Positions 55,701 to 59,550 of a stretch of DNA of 60,000 nucleotides are shown in pieces. Positions within the stretch are counted from its first letter, which is position 1; the number at the start of each line of letters is the position of its first letter. The stretch covers positions 280,641-340,640 of the forward strand of contig NMRA01000337.1 in the NCBI GenBank assembly GCA_002633005.1. The letters are read 5' to 3'. The DNA is from Phoronis australis (taxonomy: Eukaryota > Phoronida > Phoronidae). The notes under the pieces were generated by a model that was not told the DNA's origin, did no database searches, and saw only the letters and a list, made by a program, of their open reading frames with translations. The position numbers and the translations under genes are program-made.

Positions 55701-57113
55701 TTGAAATGCAAAATGAGTTTTATGTTAAAGTACATTAAAGAAACTTCAAAGTAGGAACAATCTCAGTCCAAGAGAATGGTGCTTGCCAGCTTAGCTAAAA
55801 CTGACACAAGTCAACTTTTCTTAGTTCCTCAAAAAACATCGACTCTGAGACTATGTGGTGTAAAAAAATTGTGAACTGAAGTCATGGTAAACTCGACTCT
55901 GTTGAAGCAAAAAAACATAAGGTGACTTAAAAACAATTTGTGAAAAAGATATTACTGTTATGCACGTTTCTGATACCAAGAACATTCACTTCTGCGTGGC
56001 ATGATTACGAAATTCAAAAAAATTCCATTTCACATAGTCGCGGTTTATCTACAAGAAAACACTTTCTCAAAAGAAATGTCCTGGCTGATCAGACAGGCCA
56101 AACCTCCTAAGCCCCTTCTGCCAAAATGGTAGGTACCAGGGGGGATACTGGATGTTTCTGCTGTAAAGCTATGAAGCAGTTGCTGGGCAATTCCTTCTTT
56201 GCTCTCGGTACTTTTTCAAACTTTGGACTTAATTAGGCCTAAAACAATTTTGGAGGAAATTAATGTACCCTCCATCAGGGAACCCTGATCCCCCATTTCA
56301 AGCACTGATGTAGGCCTCCACCAGGAAATCTTTAACTATATTATTGATGTGGCGTGCAGCTGGAAAATTAAAACAACTCATTGAGAAAACAGACTTTTAA
56401 ACAATTACGTCCCATTTACAAAATCAACACCTTTTTGAAGGGGCTTTAACTCCATAAACCTAACCCATTAAGAAGCTAAAATCGTACACTATTAAAGCCT
56501 GCAATAATACATGCTATGTTCAGTGATGTCAAAAATGAGTTCATCCAAAAACCTGCAAATTTGTGTCGTTTAAAAAAAAAACGTTTGCAGTTTCAATCCC
56601 CTTTTAGTCAACTCTTTCGGGAAACTTGTCAAAAAATTAAAGGCACCCTTAACAGAAACTGGTACTGAAAAGTCACCCTTCTCAGAAGCGCGTCAGGTAC
56701 ACACAACTTCTTTGGGAATACCCCCTAGACCTGGACCTCCCCAGCTAGGCTGTGCCAGGAGGCGGGCTGTGCGAGGAGGCCGGGGCTGTCCTGGGAAGAC
56801 GGAGTCAACAAATTGCCAACAATGGGCCGGGTTTCTCACTGTATTTTCTGACTCTAGTCAGCAAACACATTATTCTGGTAGCCCATTTTGTACGTGTATA
56901 AGCACCTCCTCAGCCATTGCATAAGGACCCCCTCCCCATGCCTCAGTCCCGGGCACAGAGGTCTGAGGGGCGCCGGACAAGACTCAGGGCCCAAGGCCAA
57001 GGTCACCGCCAGGCACAAGTCAACTGAATGAATACAATCGGAGTCAATACGCTGGCCTGGTCATGGGATATTTTCAGCTCACGCAATCACTCTTCTGCAT
57101 ACCTGGATGTCAT
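4789..57113 (-). CDS. BTAF1: BTAF1 / Mot1 (TAF172), TBP-evicting Swi2/Snf2 ATPase, complete, 40 coding exons
   Basis: Mot1/BTAF1 uses ATP to remove TBP from DNA in the nucleus. Coding exons, 5' to 3' on minus: 57113-57103, 55656-55533, 53268-53154, 52741-52613, 52155-51980, 48881-48736, 47760-47637, 47188-47030, 46215-46120, 43802-43626, 42701-42570, 40310-40183, 39047-38924, 37942-37835, 37121-36972, 36261-36131, 35271-35097, 34431-34262, 32802-32638, 29611-29494, 29215-29071, 28734-28673, 28164-28093, 27673-27523, 27086-26977, 26248-26047, 25162-25014, 22683-22531, 21942-21805, 21491-21340, 19877-19736, 15569-15362, 13744-13614, 12553-12431, 11895-11747, 11371-11243, 10947-10870, 6659-6530, 6158-6067, 5038-4789. 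All junctions are GT-AG and phases agree, giving 1807 codons then TAG (human about 1850). Residues 1-1230 are HEAT-type; motifs DDMGLGKT (1254), DEGH (1367), LSGTP (1394) and RAHRIGQ (1698) mark the ATPase. The exon 23 donor is ambiguous: ending at 28072 adds 7 codons. Confidence 0.96.
5546..6051. repeat. Minisatellite, 28-bp unit x ~17, next to exon 39 donor
   Basis: The plus-strand unit reads TATTGGTTCAGGTACATCATGACATGAC with variants (TACGTC, TATGTC, ACATCAC). The array runs to about 15 bases from the exon 39 splice donor at 6066-6065. Every minus-strand unit contains CCAAT and a TCATGA palindrome, and one unit at 5924-5931 forms TGACGTCA, the CRE octamer. It sits entirely in the last BTAF1 intron. 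Confidence 0.95.
7125..10190 (+). CDS. Retrotransposon ORF2: APE endonuclease + reverse transcriptase
   Basis: The frame has 1021 codons with no internal stop. Residues about 90-300 form an apurinic/apyrimidinic-type endonuclease: RIGHLNI, the catalytic glutamate in LCLNETRL (123), YRPPS, GDFNYD (230) and ISDHNLVF (294). Residues about 570-830 form the reverse transcriptase: [32 protein letters not shown] (661), [13 protein letters not shown] and the catalytic YADD (750-753), then YLGLILD. A C-terminal region with [10 protein letters not shown] and RAARAILG follows, as in CR1/Jockey-group elements. There is no RNase H and no zinc knuckle. The first codon is GTG and the first in-frame ATG is inside the endonuclease, so the true start is missing or non-canonical. 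Confidence 0.93.
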   Translation: MGLPLVTDSATNNSEVLYGPGQKDDIAATTERWLKPDHVPALNGFPDFFNFSDSLFTTENINESSPSISGSILSDHGPDILSDLKYTKGLRIGHLNIVSLTDRIDDLRFIMSQKPIDILCLNETRLSSIIDDSEIAIDGFELNRNDRNRKGGGVAIYTKEELTSCQLQHHDEQVESLWVEIDIPKSKNLIIGSVYRPPSANAEYTEKLTDHLKNIVHNQAHTSKDFIVTGDFNYDVLCKKTVSKIRAWERELGMKNIINVPTRVTDKTSTCLDLILVSNVDKVFTFDSIPIGISDHNLVFTSYKTCRPRFPPRIITKRSYRTFDNEDFLRDLQAIDWGAVTTAVDPDAAWTIFKQSFIRVINNHAPVIQLKLKGKSPEWYNDNLIALSRKRDYLKRIAQRTRNSSDWGIFKKARNKVNNALKRAKADYYDQVINENKSNGKTLWKIIKSILPNKSKSVANEFRIGNDFVSDKRKIANAFNDFFTGIGQKLAENFTMSTIELPPKKQEGISFKFQDIQVDYVREQIKTLNSSSASGIDSIDAKLLKLASQQIAEPLTNIMNLSLKTATIPREWKMAVVTPVFKDGEKSSCENYRPISVLPAVSKILERCVQKQLHQFLEQNSLLSAAQSGFRPLHSTLTTNIHATEFIFNNMDQGKLTGAVFVDLKKAFDTVDHGILLQKLESYGVNDNELLWFRNYLYDRKQATKYGGILSDYSTVITGVPQGSILGPLLFTIFVNDLPTVLHNSVPVLYADDTAIMSTAGSVNELETSLNNELAIIHDWLIQNKLTLNVSKTKSMLFGTHQKLKQQKLSLSINGSPIENVDKFKYLGLILDPNLKFNMHIDHITKKLSKKIGVLKRLGKFLNVRTLKTLYHCIIQPHIDYCLPVWGHTSDTLVNKVQVIQNRAARAILGTKIRDTRVDDLYSKLGFMKVRQRNKYLSACCIYRCINGLAPAYLSSKFNSSQAVYSTRSSVAGNVSSKKIKTETGKRSFIYAAAIIWNSFSPEIKRSNSITTFKVNVKKWL
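10439..10484 (+). other. 3'-UTR hairpin of the retrotransposon
   Basis: GAGGGcCCTCTT pairs with AAGAGGccaCCCTC. Inside the loop CAGTG pairs with CACTG around CTGT, giving a two-part stem of about 16 base pairs. It lies some 17 bases before the AATA-repeat tail, where 3' hairpins of CR1/L2-like elements are thought to be recognised by the reverse transcriptase. The pairing is seen directly; the role is inferred from the family. Confidence 0.75.
12351..12464. repeat. 51-bp tandem duplication spanning the exon 34 splice donor
   Basis: Unit 12351-12401 is repeated at 12402-12452 with two substitutions, and a partial third copy (TGTTTATCAACC) follows. The second unit contains the last 22 coding bases of exon 34 and its GTAGGG donor (exon end 12431). 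The first unit carries a copy of the same end with CCGG in place of CCAG, so a second GT site exists 51 bases downstream. Its use would read into TAA two codons after the true junction. Confidence 0.85.
12690..13090 (+). repeat. Dispersed repeat family R2, copy 2
   Basis: It shares ATATCTCAAAAATGGCCAATCTGATTC-like and ATTTTACTAAAAAGACATGGTCATGTGACCCAATT-like stretches with the other R2 copies (0.7, 14.1, 33.2 and 46.3 kb). Copies are strongly diverged and have no coding capacity. Confidence 0.6.
13101..13256. repeat. Minisatellite, ~45-bp unit x ~3.5
   Basis: Units are built from GTATCATTGATGATGGTGTG followed by ATGTATCATATGATTAT, with internal deletions. Palindromic ATCATATGAT cores recur. 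The array is directly downstream of R2 copy 2 inside BTAF1 intron 33. Confidence 0.8.
13728..13992. repeat. Repeated copies of the exon 33 acceptor region
   Basis: The block GCTAGGGCACCTGAATGATGCAT (minus strand: branch region, CAG acceptor and first codons of exon 33) recurs with changes starting near 13838, 13884 and 13964. The copy at 13884 also carries the following CTTCCATG coding segment. Upstream of the true acceptor (13745-13746) there are therefore three further CAG|GTGCYCTAGC-like acceptor copies; the most distal one is altered to CTG. Confidence 0.8.
14090..14480 (+). repeat. Dispersed repeat family R2, copy 3
   Basis: It shares CATATCTCAGAAATGATTGATCAG, GATACCACTGTTTTGCTATCA and TTTTACTAAAAAGCATAGTCACATG-like segments with the other copies. 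Each shared segment is imperfect, which suggests an old insertion. Confidence 0.55.
14481..15361. other. Intron 32 remainder, no feature
   Basis: Ordinary intronic sequence between the R2 copy and the exon 32 donor. A short stretch near 14880-15060 is richer in G, C and CpG, but I see no repeat boundary, gene or RNA there. Confidence 0.4.
15599..15802. repeat. Minisatellite, 57-bp unit x ~3.5, upstream of exon 32
   Basis: The unit runs GTGATAAGGCCAACACTGGG then CTGATATGCATAAATATGCA then CATCAAAAAGCATATCA. Because 57 is divisible by three, several frames stay open on both strands, producing spurious ORFs; one of these merges with exon 32 on the minus strand. The array lies 30 bases from the exon 32 acceptor. 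Confidence 0.92.
15889..15931 (-). other. Hairpin motif H, copy 1
   Basis: The minus strand reads CATGAAGA, then stem TGGCC, loop AGAGAAATGACC, stem GGCCA, then AAATGTTG. The same loop with different but complementary stems occurs at 15970-16012 (plus) and 39836-39878 (minus). It is probably a terminal or subterminal structure of an interspersed element. Confidence 0.6.
15970..16012 (+). other. Hairpin motif H, copy 2 (opposite orientation)
   Basis: The plus strand reads CACCTGAAG, then stem ATGAC, loop CATAGAAATGACC, stem GTCAT, then GCCAAAATAAAT. It is head-on to copy 1, 40 bases away, so the pair may bound the remains of one element. Confidence 0.6.
16356..19227. mobile_element. DNA-transposon-like element with ~26-bp terminal inverted repeats, 2.87 kb
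   Basis: The left end, TACCGTATTC(GCCC)TAATAAGTGCCCA, matches the reverse complement of the right end at 23 of 26 positions. If the terminus is CCGTATTC, both sides are flanked by TA, a possible target-site duplication. Subterminal blocks with variants of TTTGGGTAATCGCCCA recur at 16980-17130 and 18200-18330. A plausible small exon (ATG at 17922, 20 codons, ACA|GTAAGT donor) lies inside, but I recognise no transposase. The interior is richer in CpG than the surrounding intron 31. Superfamily unassigned; possibly non-autonomous. Confidence 0.65.
19281..19592. repeat. Minisatellite, 42-bp unit x ~7
   Basis: The unit runs TGTACAGAGTGTAGGATATC then ACACTCATAGTGCTGCATATATAA. Copies are nearly identical except for the last and first. 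It lies between the 2.87-kb element and the exon 31 donor (19735), about 140 bases from that splice site. Confidence 0.95.
20088..20335. repeat. Minisatellite, ~23-25-bp unit x ~10
   Basis: GC-rich units of the form CAGTCCAGGGTCAGGGGTCTA with variable spacing and length. The array is in BTAF1 intron 30, 210 bases upstream of the exon 31 acceptor in transcript sense. Confidence 0.9.
20336..21339. other. Intron 30 remainder, no feature
   Basis: AT-rich intronic DNA. The stretch 21000-21200 contains TTTTAACATTTTTGTGAATG and TTCTCAAAAACATTGTCTGAAG blocks, vaguely like parts of the R2 family, but similarity is too weak to call a copy. Confidence 0.35.
22774..22821. repeat. (TATG/TA)n microsatellite
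   Basis: An uninterrupted alternation of ATGTAT and ATAT units. It is expected to be length-polymorphic. Confidence 0.9.
23124..24402. mobile_element. 1.28-kb element with CAGGGCTGTTCCAG inverted ends
   Basis: The left end AGGGCTGTTCCAGCAAAATG and the right end, read in reverse complement as CAGGGCTGTTCCAGTAAAAATG, form terminal inverted repeats of about 20 bp. No transposase frame is present. The left portion carries diverged repeats of GGGTGGT next to AAATTT-like sequence, and the right half carries three tandem ~150-bp units (about 23870-24262). CAGGG-type ends are common in hAT-like elements, but no convincing 8-bp target duplication was found. Confidence 0.65.
23870..24262. repeat. Three ~150-bp tandem units inside the TIR element
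   Basis: Each unit has a GATCAYGATGAMATT-like block and GAGGTA...TGGCAGG. This is followed by GCACCAGCAYCAGTC, GATTTGGCTACYRTRGYACC and a GTTGGCC...TTTT block. The units are diverged by roughly a fifth to a third. They resemble the repeats at 2941-3240. Confidence 0.7.
25391..25487. repeat. Direct duplication, ~49 bp x2
   Basis: CTGGACTCCAGTAAYAGYTR...TGTTAGCACAMCATTTGATT is repeated in tandem with five differences. It lies in BTAF1 intron 26. Confidence 0.85.
26430..26780. repeat. Minisatellite, ~32-bp unit x ~11
   Basis: The unit is CTAATGACCCTCCAAGCCCATATCAACAAATA with variants GATCTTCC, GACCTTCC and GATGTTCC. Two unit types alternate irregularly. It is in BTAF1 intron 25. Confidence 0.93.
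28493..28592. repeat. Direct duplication, ~54 bp x2
   Basis: TATGTAGCTTGTTTATTGGTTATCAACATTCAACTGAATRC recurs in tandem with few changes. It lies in intron 22. Confidence 0.8.
29880..30600. other. CpG-richer intronic block of unknown origin
   Basis: The composition changes abruptly from AT-rich intron to CpG-containing sequence (GACCGGGCGTATGCG, CACGACACGG, AAAGCGCGATATC). It continues up to the CTCF-like repeat array that begins at about 30690. No open frame or terminal repeats could be defined. It is probably an inserted element whose ends I cannot see. Confidence 0.4.
30690..31760 (+). repeat. CTCF-motif higher-order repeat, array 1
   Basis: Eight ~145-bp subunits each start with a CCACTAG-type core. 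Cores are at 30698 (CCACTGGATGGCGC), about 30840 (degenerate), 30983, 31130, 31291, 31434, 31571 (CCACTAGGAGGCGC) and 31731 (CCACTAGATGGCGC). Subunit types alternate as A (GGCGCAAAA), B (GGGRCACA) and C (GAGGYGCCACAGTAGTC). Like types are 440-451 bases apart. The subunits contain AAATTTYRTGRAAAT and TAGGAGATACAG blocks. It has no coding capacity and lies in BTAF1 intron 19. Confidence 0.85.
31808..32440. repeat. Minisatellite, 39-bp unit x ~16
   Basis: The unit is CATTGCTTCAATGTGTACC then ATCTGACATAGGTCACATAT. Thirty-nine is a multiple of three, so it keeps a 254-codon frame open on plus and a 127-codon frame on minus. Neither resembles a protein and both depend entirely on the repeat. Variant units (TTAGTCAC, TTTGACAT) recur in the same order about ten units apart. 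The array is about 200 bases downstream of the exon 19 donor. Confidence 0.97.
33051..33190. repeat. Minisatellite, 46-bp unit x3
   Basis: AGTTACCTTAAGATTATGTA followed by GGAATGGACCTTATNAATAAGTCTG is repeated three times with a few substitutions. Intron 18. Confidence 0.92.
33230..33480 (-). repeat. Dispersed repeat family R2, fragment
   Basis: It contains ATCAAAGTTTCATGTGAATC and AATCAGCCATTTCTGATATG blocks, like those of the copy at 12.7 kb but inverted relative to it. Only part of the family consensus is present. Confidence 0.45.
33481..34261. other. Intron 18 remainder, no feature
   Basis: A short imperfect triplication of GACCGAGTGACRYGCGTGGA is visible near 34060-34110. Otherwise I see nothing beyond ordinary AT-rich intron. 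Confidence 0.4.
35548..35757. repeat. Minisatellite, 36-bp unit x ~6
   Basis: The unit is AGAGACCAGTGAATGTTTCC then ATAGAGACAAGCAAGT. One unit carries an ACTTTT insertion. Its length, divisible by three, gives spurious frames on both strands. Intron 16. Confidence 0.95.
36262..36971. other. Intron 15, no feature
   Basis: Intronic sequence with a small duplicated GAAACAGACCARGCACACRCA block near 36300-36370 and a run of GTACACC/AGGTGTACACC inverted repeats near 36720-36750. No gene or element is recognised. Confidence 0.4.
39600..39835. repeat. Minisatellite, ~23-bp unit x ~10
   Basis: The unit CCTCTAGGGCCCATTTGCACCAA degrades rightwards into CTCTAGAGCCTATTTACACCAA and a longer CTGGCCTGTTTACAACAACA variant. 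It directly abuts hairpin motif H copy 3. Confidence 0.9.
39836..39878 (-). other. Hairpin motif H, copy 3
   Basis: The minus strand reads stem TGGCT, loop GAAGAAATGACC, stem AGCC, then GAAACGTCTTG. It has the same loop as the two copies at 15.9-16.0 kb with a compensatory base change in the stem. Confidence 0.6.
40690..42480. other. CpG-richer block in intron 11, possible old insertion
   Basis: Compared with flanking intron, this block has many more CpG dinucleotides and ACCAATGACG / GCCATTGGCTCGG motifs. An 85-codon frame at 41944-42201 (plus) has an even composition but no recognised domain. It begins near GGAGAATGCCACCC and ends near CAACGTGGGG without detectable inverted ends. It could be a decayed transposon or an internal promoter; I cannot tell which. 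Confidence 0.35.
43006..43275. repeat. Minisatellite, ~48-bp unit x ~5.5
   Basis: The unit is CCCAATGAGTTACACAAATA then AATGTATAACAGAGACCTTT then CCCAAGAA, with small indels. Intron 10. Confidence 0.93.
44459..45219. mobile_element. Foldback element with ~140-160-bp inverted arms
   Basis: The left arm (44459-44620), beginning TAGTCAGGTT and ending TTTCAAAAATGGCGCC, matches the reverse complement of 45081-45219 over almost its whole length with moderate divergence. Shared blocks include GTTGGAATTTTTTGGGGAAAG, CATTTTTGGAAACC and CAGAAAATAATTGATT. The ~460-bp centre holds a second copy of the inner GGCCATCTTG...AAAATGGCGCC segment. There is no coding capacity. It is probably a non-autonomous DNA element in BTAF1 intron 9. 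Confidence 0.75.
45461..45602. mobile_element. Compact near-palindromic hairpin element, ~140 bp
   Basis: Arms of about 68 bp (outer ACAAAACGTACC, then GTGTTGATGAAGTAGTATTCC, inner TTATTCCGCGT) face each other across an ACTGACCGAG centre. Mismatches are few in the outer ends and inner core and more frequent between. This is typical of a small hairpin MITE. It is 240 bases from the foldback element. Confidence 0.75.
46290..46560 (-). repeat. Dispersed repeat family R2, inverted copy
   Basis: On the minus strand it reads TTGTTGATACTCTTGCTTTG and continues CTATGACTGTGCTTTT, ATTTTACAAAAAACATGG and TCATACGACCCAATTT. This matches copy 1 (about 965-1055, plus) closely enough to be certain of common descent. 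Confidence 0.8.
48090..48425 (+). repeat. CTCF-motif repeat family, diverged copy
   Basis: Three spaced cores occur: GACACTAGGTGGCAT near 48097, CCATTAGGTGGTCT near 48235 and ACCTGGAGGCAT near 48363. They are separated by AAATTTTAACTGTCAAAATA- and AAAGTTCAATAAGAT-type blocks, and the copy ends with CACACATAAATACGTGG. That order and the terminal hairpin match the better-preserved copies at 49.3-51.0 and 51.3-51.8 kb. Confidence 0.7.
49320..50990 (+). repeat. CTCF-motif higher-order repeat, array 2
   Basis: Cores are at 49323 (A, CCACTAGATGGCGC), 49439 (B), 49573 (C), 50212 (A), 50356 (B), 50500 (C), 50660 (A, CCACTAGGTGGCGC) and 50804 (B). Like-type spacing is 448 bases, or 889 and 927 across the insertion at 49632-50126. 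Removing that insertion gives 394 and 432. The array ends with the hairpin CCACATATAAATATGTGG at 50971-50988. It lies in BTAF1 intron 5. Confidence 0.87.
49632..50126. mobile_element. 0.5-kb CAGGG-type MITE nested in the CTCF-motif array
   Basis: Perfect 13-bp terminal inverted repeats, CAGGGCTTGGAAT and ATTCCAAGCCCTG, bound a 495-bp insert. It contains A-runs and CGCGGAAA/TTTCCGCG inverted blocks and has no transposase. It interrupts the end of a type C subunit. The ends resemble hAT-type termini, but an exact 8-bp target duplication is not evident. Confidence 0.75.
51340..51760 (+). repeat. CTCF-motif repeat family, short copy
   Basis: Diverged cores occur at 51385 (CCACTAGAGGTCGC), near 51481 (ACCACGTGGCGC) and near 51625 (CCACTCGAGGGCAT). 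Each is followed by the family's AAATTTCATGAAAATCC or TTTAGGAGATACAGCC blocks. It ends with CCACATATAAATATGCGG at 51740-51757, the same terminal hairpin as array 2 with one substitution. Confidence 0.75.
53269..54550. other. Intron 2, no feature apart from the 18-bp array
   Basis: Ordinary AT-rich intron. A 95-codon minus-strand frame at 53314-53601 has no recognisable motif and is not spliced into BTAF1. I see nothing else here. Confidence 0.4.
54557..54872. repeat. Minisatellite, 18-bp unit x ~17
   Basis: The unit is GGCTTGTACTGTGTAGAT. Left-hand units carry CCGTGTAG, the middle units are identical, and the last have decayed. A six-codon period keeps several frames open for about 100 codons on both strands (YTVQAI, VDGLYC); these are artefacts. 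Confidence 0.97.
54880..55480. other. Intron 2 block with balanced base composition, unexplained frames
   Basis: On minus, 55057-55263 encodes 68 codons ([20 protein letters not shown]...). On plus, an ATG at 55362 opens a 38-codon basic peptide ([16 protein letters not shown]...). The block is more GC-balanced than its surroundings and ends shortly before the exon 2 donor. I recognise neither frame. They may be remnants of a two-gene DNA transposon such as a Harbinger-type element, but that is a guess. Confidence 0.25.
55657..57102. other. BTAF1 intron 1
   Basis: It lies between the 11-base coding part of exon 1 and exon 2. The right part (56690-57010) is GC-rich, with CCAGGAGGCGGGCTG and GAGGAGGCCGGGG segments, as may be found near a promoter. 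No other gene is seen. Confidence 0.5.
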
Positions 57114-57560
57114 TTTGAGTATCTAGCGACAGTGCAACGAACGAAAACACATCTCTCATTACGTCTTGACAACGTCAATTTCGATCATGACTCAGTCCCA
57201 GACCAAAAAAGACATAACGACGAACGTGTTCTTCACTGACACTGTGTTTCGTAAGTTTCTTTCACGCGAAATTCGATCGATAAGCAGCAACGACGTTTTC
57301 ACTTATTGTCACAAAAAATTGTTGAAAGTAACGGACGTGAAAAAACAACTCCCAATGTGAAGGATCCCAATCATAAACCCAGATGAAGAACAACTCTACC
57401 ACACATCCGCACAAGGCGAAATCTGTTTTTATACTGACAGCCATTTTAGATTTCGAGCGAAAAATATTCTGGTCGCGAGTCGTGATTGGTTGATAGGAAG
57501 GTCTATAGGGCTCAGGGATCATTTTATGGAGGTTTTGGAAAATCAAGTATTTTCATTGTA
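57114..57560 (-). promoter_or_regulatory. Probable BTAF1 promoter / 5' UTR with CCAAT box
   Basis: This is the sequence immediately upstream of the BTAF1 start codon. On the minus strand ATCAACCAATCA places a CCAAT box at 57485-57489, about 370 bases before the ATG. The region has CpGs (GACGAACGTG, CGAGCGAAAA) and no TATA box that I can see, consistent with a housekeeping promoter. The transcription start is not determinable from sequence alone. Confidence 0.4.
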
Positions 57561-59495
57561 GAATTCAAACCTTGTGTATGACATAACCTTTAAACTTTAG
57601 AAAGACAACGGAATCATAAATCCATTTTCCGTCAAGTTTGCTAATAGTTCTAGATATAATTAGTGCGATTTTGTTGAAATTTCCGTACCTGCCTTTACAG
57701 TGGAAATCTCCCTAACATTAGCTGTAACATAAACCAAAGTCAGACACCGTAGAGAGGGAGACAAACCACCTAGCGAAATCCCATTGGACGAACACTGGCG
57801 GCCATTGTTGTTCCATGGACCGTAGAGACGTCTAGCGGACGTGTGTGCAGTAAACAAATATAGCAAGACATGACAGCTCCAGTCGGTAAAAAGCAACGGT
57901 GCTTTTTGCAATACCTGCGTCTGCAGCAACAGTTAATTGAAAATTCATGACTTTTTTGCTTCCCCACTGATTAAAATAGATGACGTTCACGATATAAACA
58001 AAGAATGTTTTTGTGTGAAACTGCTGCCAGTCAACCAGTGATGGAGTGTGTGATTTGAACTTAATGTCTTTACTGTTTCCTGCATTTGATTGCTGATATA
58101 GAAAATAATCGTTAATTAATTGCATGATTTTGGGAAGTATTGATTAGTTTATTCTATGCCCATTGATTGTTTTCTTTCATTTCCTTCTGCAGTCTTAATA
58201 CATTCAGATCTAAAAGATTATAATATTTACTACTACTACTTATTTACTAATTTTATTATTGTTATATTATCATATATTTGTTTTATTATTATTTATTTAT
58301 GTTTATTTATTCATTGAGTGGGCGAGGAGTGCAGTAGGAGTGTGAGAGTGTGTCAAAGGGGTTCGGACCCGCCATTTTCCCTCGATTTTAGTGATGTCAA
58401 AGTTGAATTTTTAAATTGTTGACTTGGGCCACCCTTCTTAAAAATCTTTGATCCGACCCCCCCCCCTTTAAAAATCATAGATCTGCCCGTGGGTACGTAC
58501 ACTACATCACTATTTCTGCATCACATGGTAACATAATGTTGTATGGCCATTTATTTTTCTTTGGTGATAATAAGCACCATGTTGTTATTTAAAAGGCAAT
58601 AATTTCATTTGCAATGACCATTTGTGTTATTGAATTCCACATGGGGGTACGTACACTACATTTTGTTAGCCTTTTTGGCCTATTTTCACCATAGCAGAAC
58701 CCAGTCAATATCCAAATTTTTGGTTTGTTTAGATATTGAATAATTTGCTGTGTTGCCTAAGCTATCATATTCTACAGTTCTTTTTATTACAGAAGGTGAA
58801 CTTAAGTTTTTAACCTTCTTTACAGTAGGTGAGGGTTAGAAACGCAGAATTCCCAAATTTCTTAACGAGTGCCTGTTTTTTGATGAACCCTACCATTTCT
58901 CAATGACTAAGCACAACTTCATCTAATTGATTCTGAAAGTAACTCGAGTTATTCCCAGTCATATCAAAGCAATAGTTTACTTAATAAAATAAATTTCTTT
59001 TCTACTGTTGACATTTGAAAATTGTAATTTTTAAAATGGCCACTCGTAACGCTAAAAATTCATGAAATTCATAGACAAAAACATGCATAAATTTCTCAAA
59101 CATTGTCCGATTTTGATGATTCATTTTTTAATTTGCACAAGTGAATAACTCTTTGCATGAGATTCAATTGGCATTTATTATTTTAGGCCGTAACAAAGTC
59201 AACATTCGAATATGGACCTTGATTGTGATTTAGCCGATATCTTTGTCCTGGTTTGTTATGTTTGTGGTTGTCTGTTAGCACTAATTTAACTGCAGACGGC
59301 GGTTCGCGTTCGAGTCATATCGAAACGTTTGTTCTTATACGATTGTATGTTGCCAATAAAAGGTTTGTCTGTTTGCACTGTTTCCTTTTTCATCTTTGAT
59401 TCGTAAAAATATTCATAGTTAGTGGTATAATACCACTGGTACGATTCTGATGTCTGATAGATACGAATTACAAAACTGGTCACGTGAATGGTACT
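57561..59495. other. Intergenic region upstream of BTAF1
   Basis: It contains a second CCAAT (minus, ATTGG at 57783-57787) beside CGGCCATTGTTGTT at about 57800, a low-complexity TTTATT-rich stretch at 58210-58315, and TTTAAAAATCATAGATCTGCCCG near 58470. The last motif resembles the end of an interspersed repeat. No coding region is recognised. Confidence 0.4.
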
Positions 59496-59501
59496 TTTAT
59501 T
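59496..59501 (-). terminator. Poly(A) signal of the unidentified right-hand gene
   Basis: AATAAA on the minus strand lies 50 bases after the candidate stop codon at 59553-59551. This placement supports a real 3' terminal exon there. Confidence 0.45.
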
Positions 59502-59550
59502 GACTTTTCTACAGCCGCGTTTTTGCAGCTAAAGTATGATCATTGTCCTT

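Larger units (their letters stand above)
51980..57113 (-). other. BTAF1: BTAF1 exons 1-5: N-terminal HEAT/TBP-binding start
   Basis: Exon 1 contributes only 11 coding bases (ATG ACA TCC AG). It splices into exon 2, [13 protein letters not shown]..., the highly conserved BTAF1 N-terminus. Exon 2 ends ...[11 protein letters not shown] and exon 3 carries [16 protein letters not shown], the first HEAT-like helices. Exon 4 holds the acidic linker and exon 5 the [25 protein letters not shown] segment, which matches the family. In Mot1 this N-terminal HEAT array grips TBP, and a latch segment blocks the TBP DNA-binding face. Intron 1 (55657-57102) is 1.4 kb. Confidence 0.93.
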
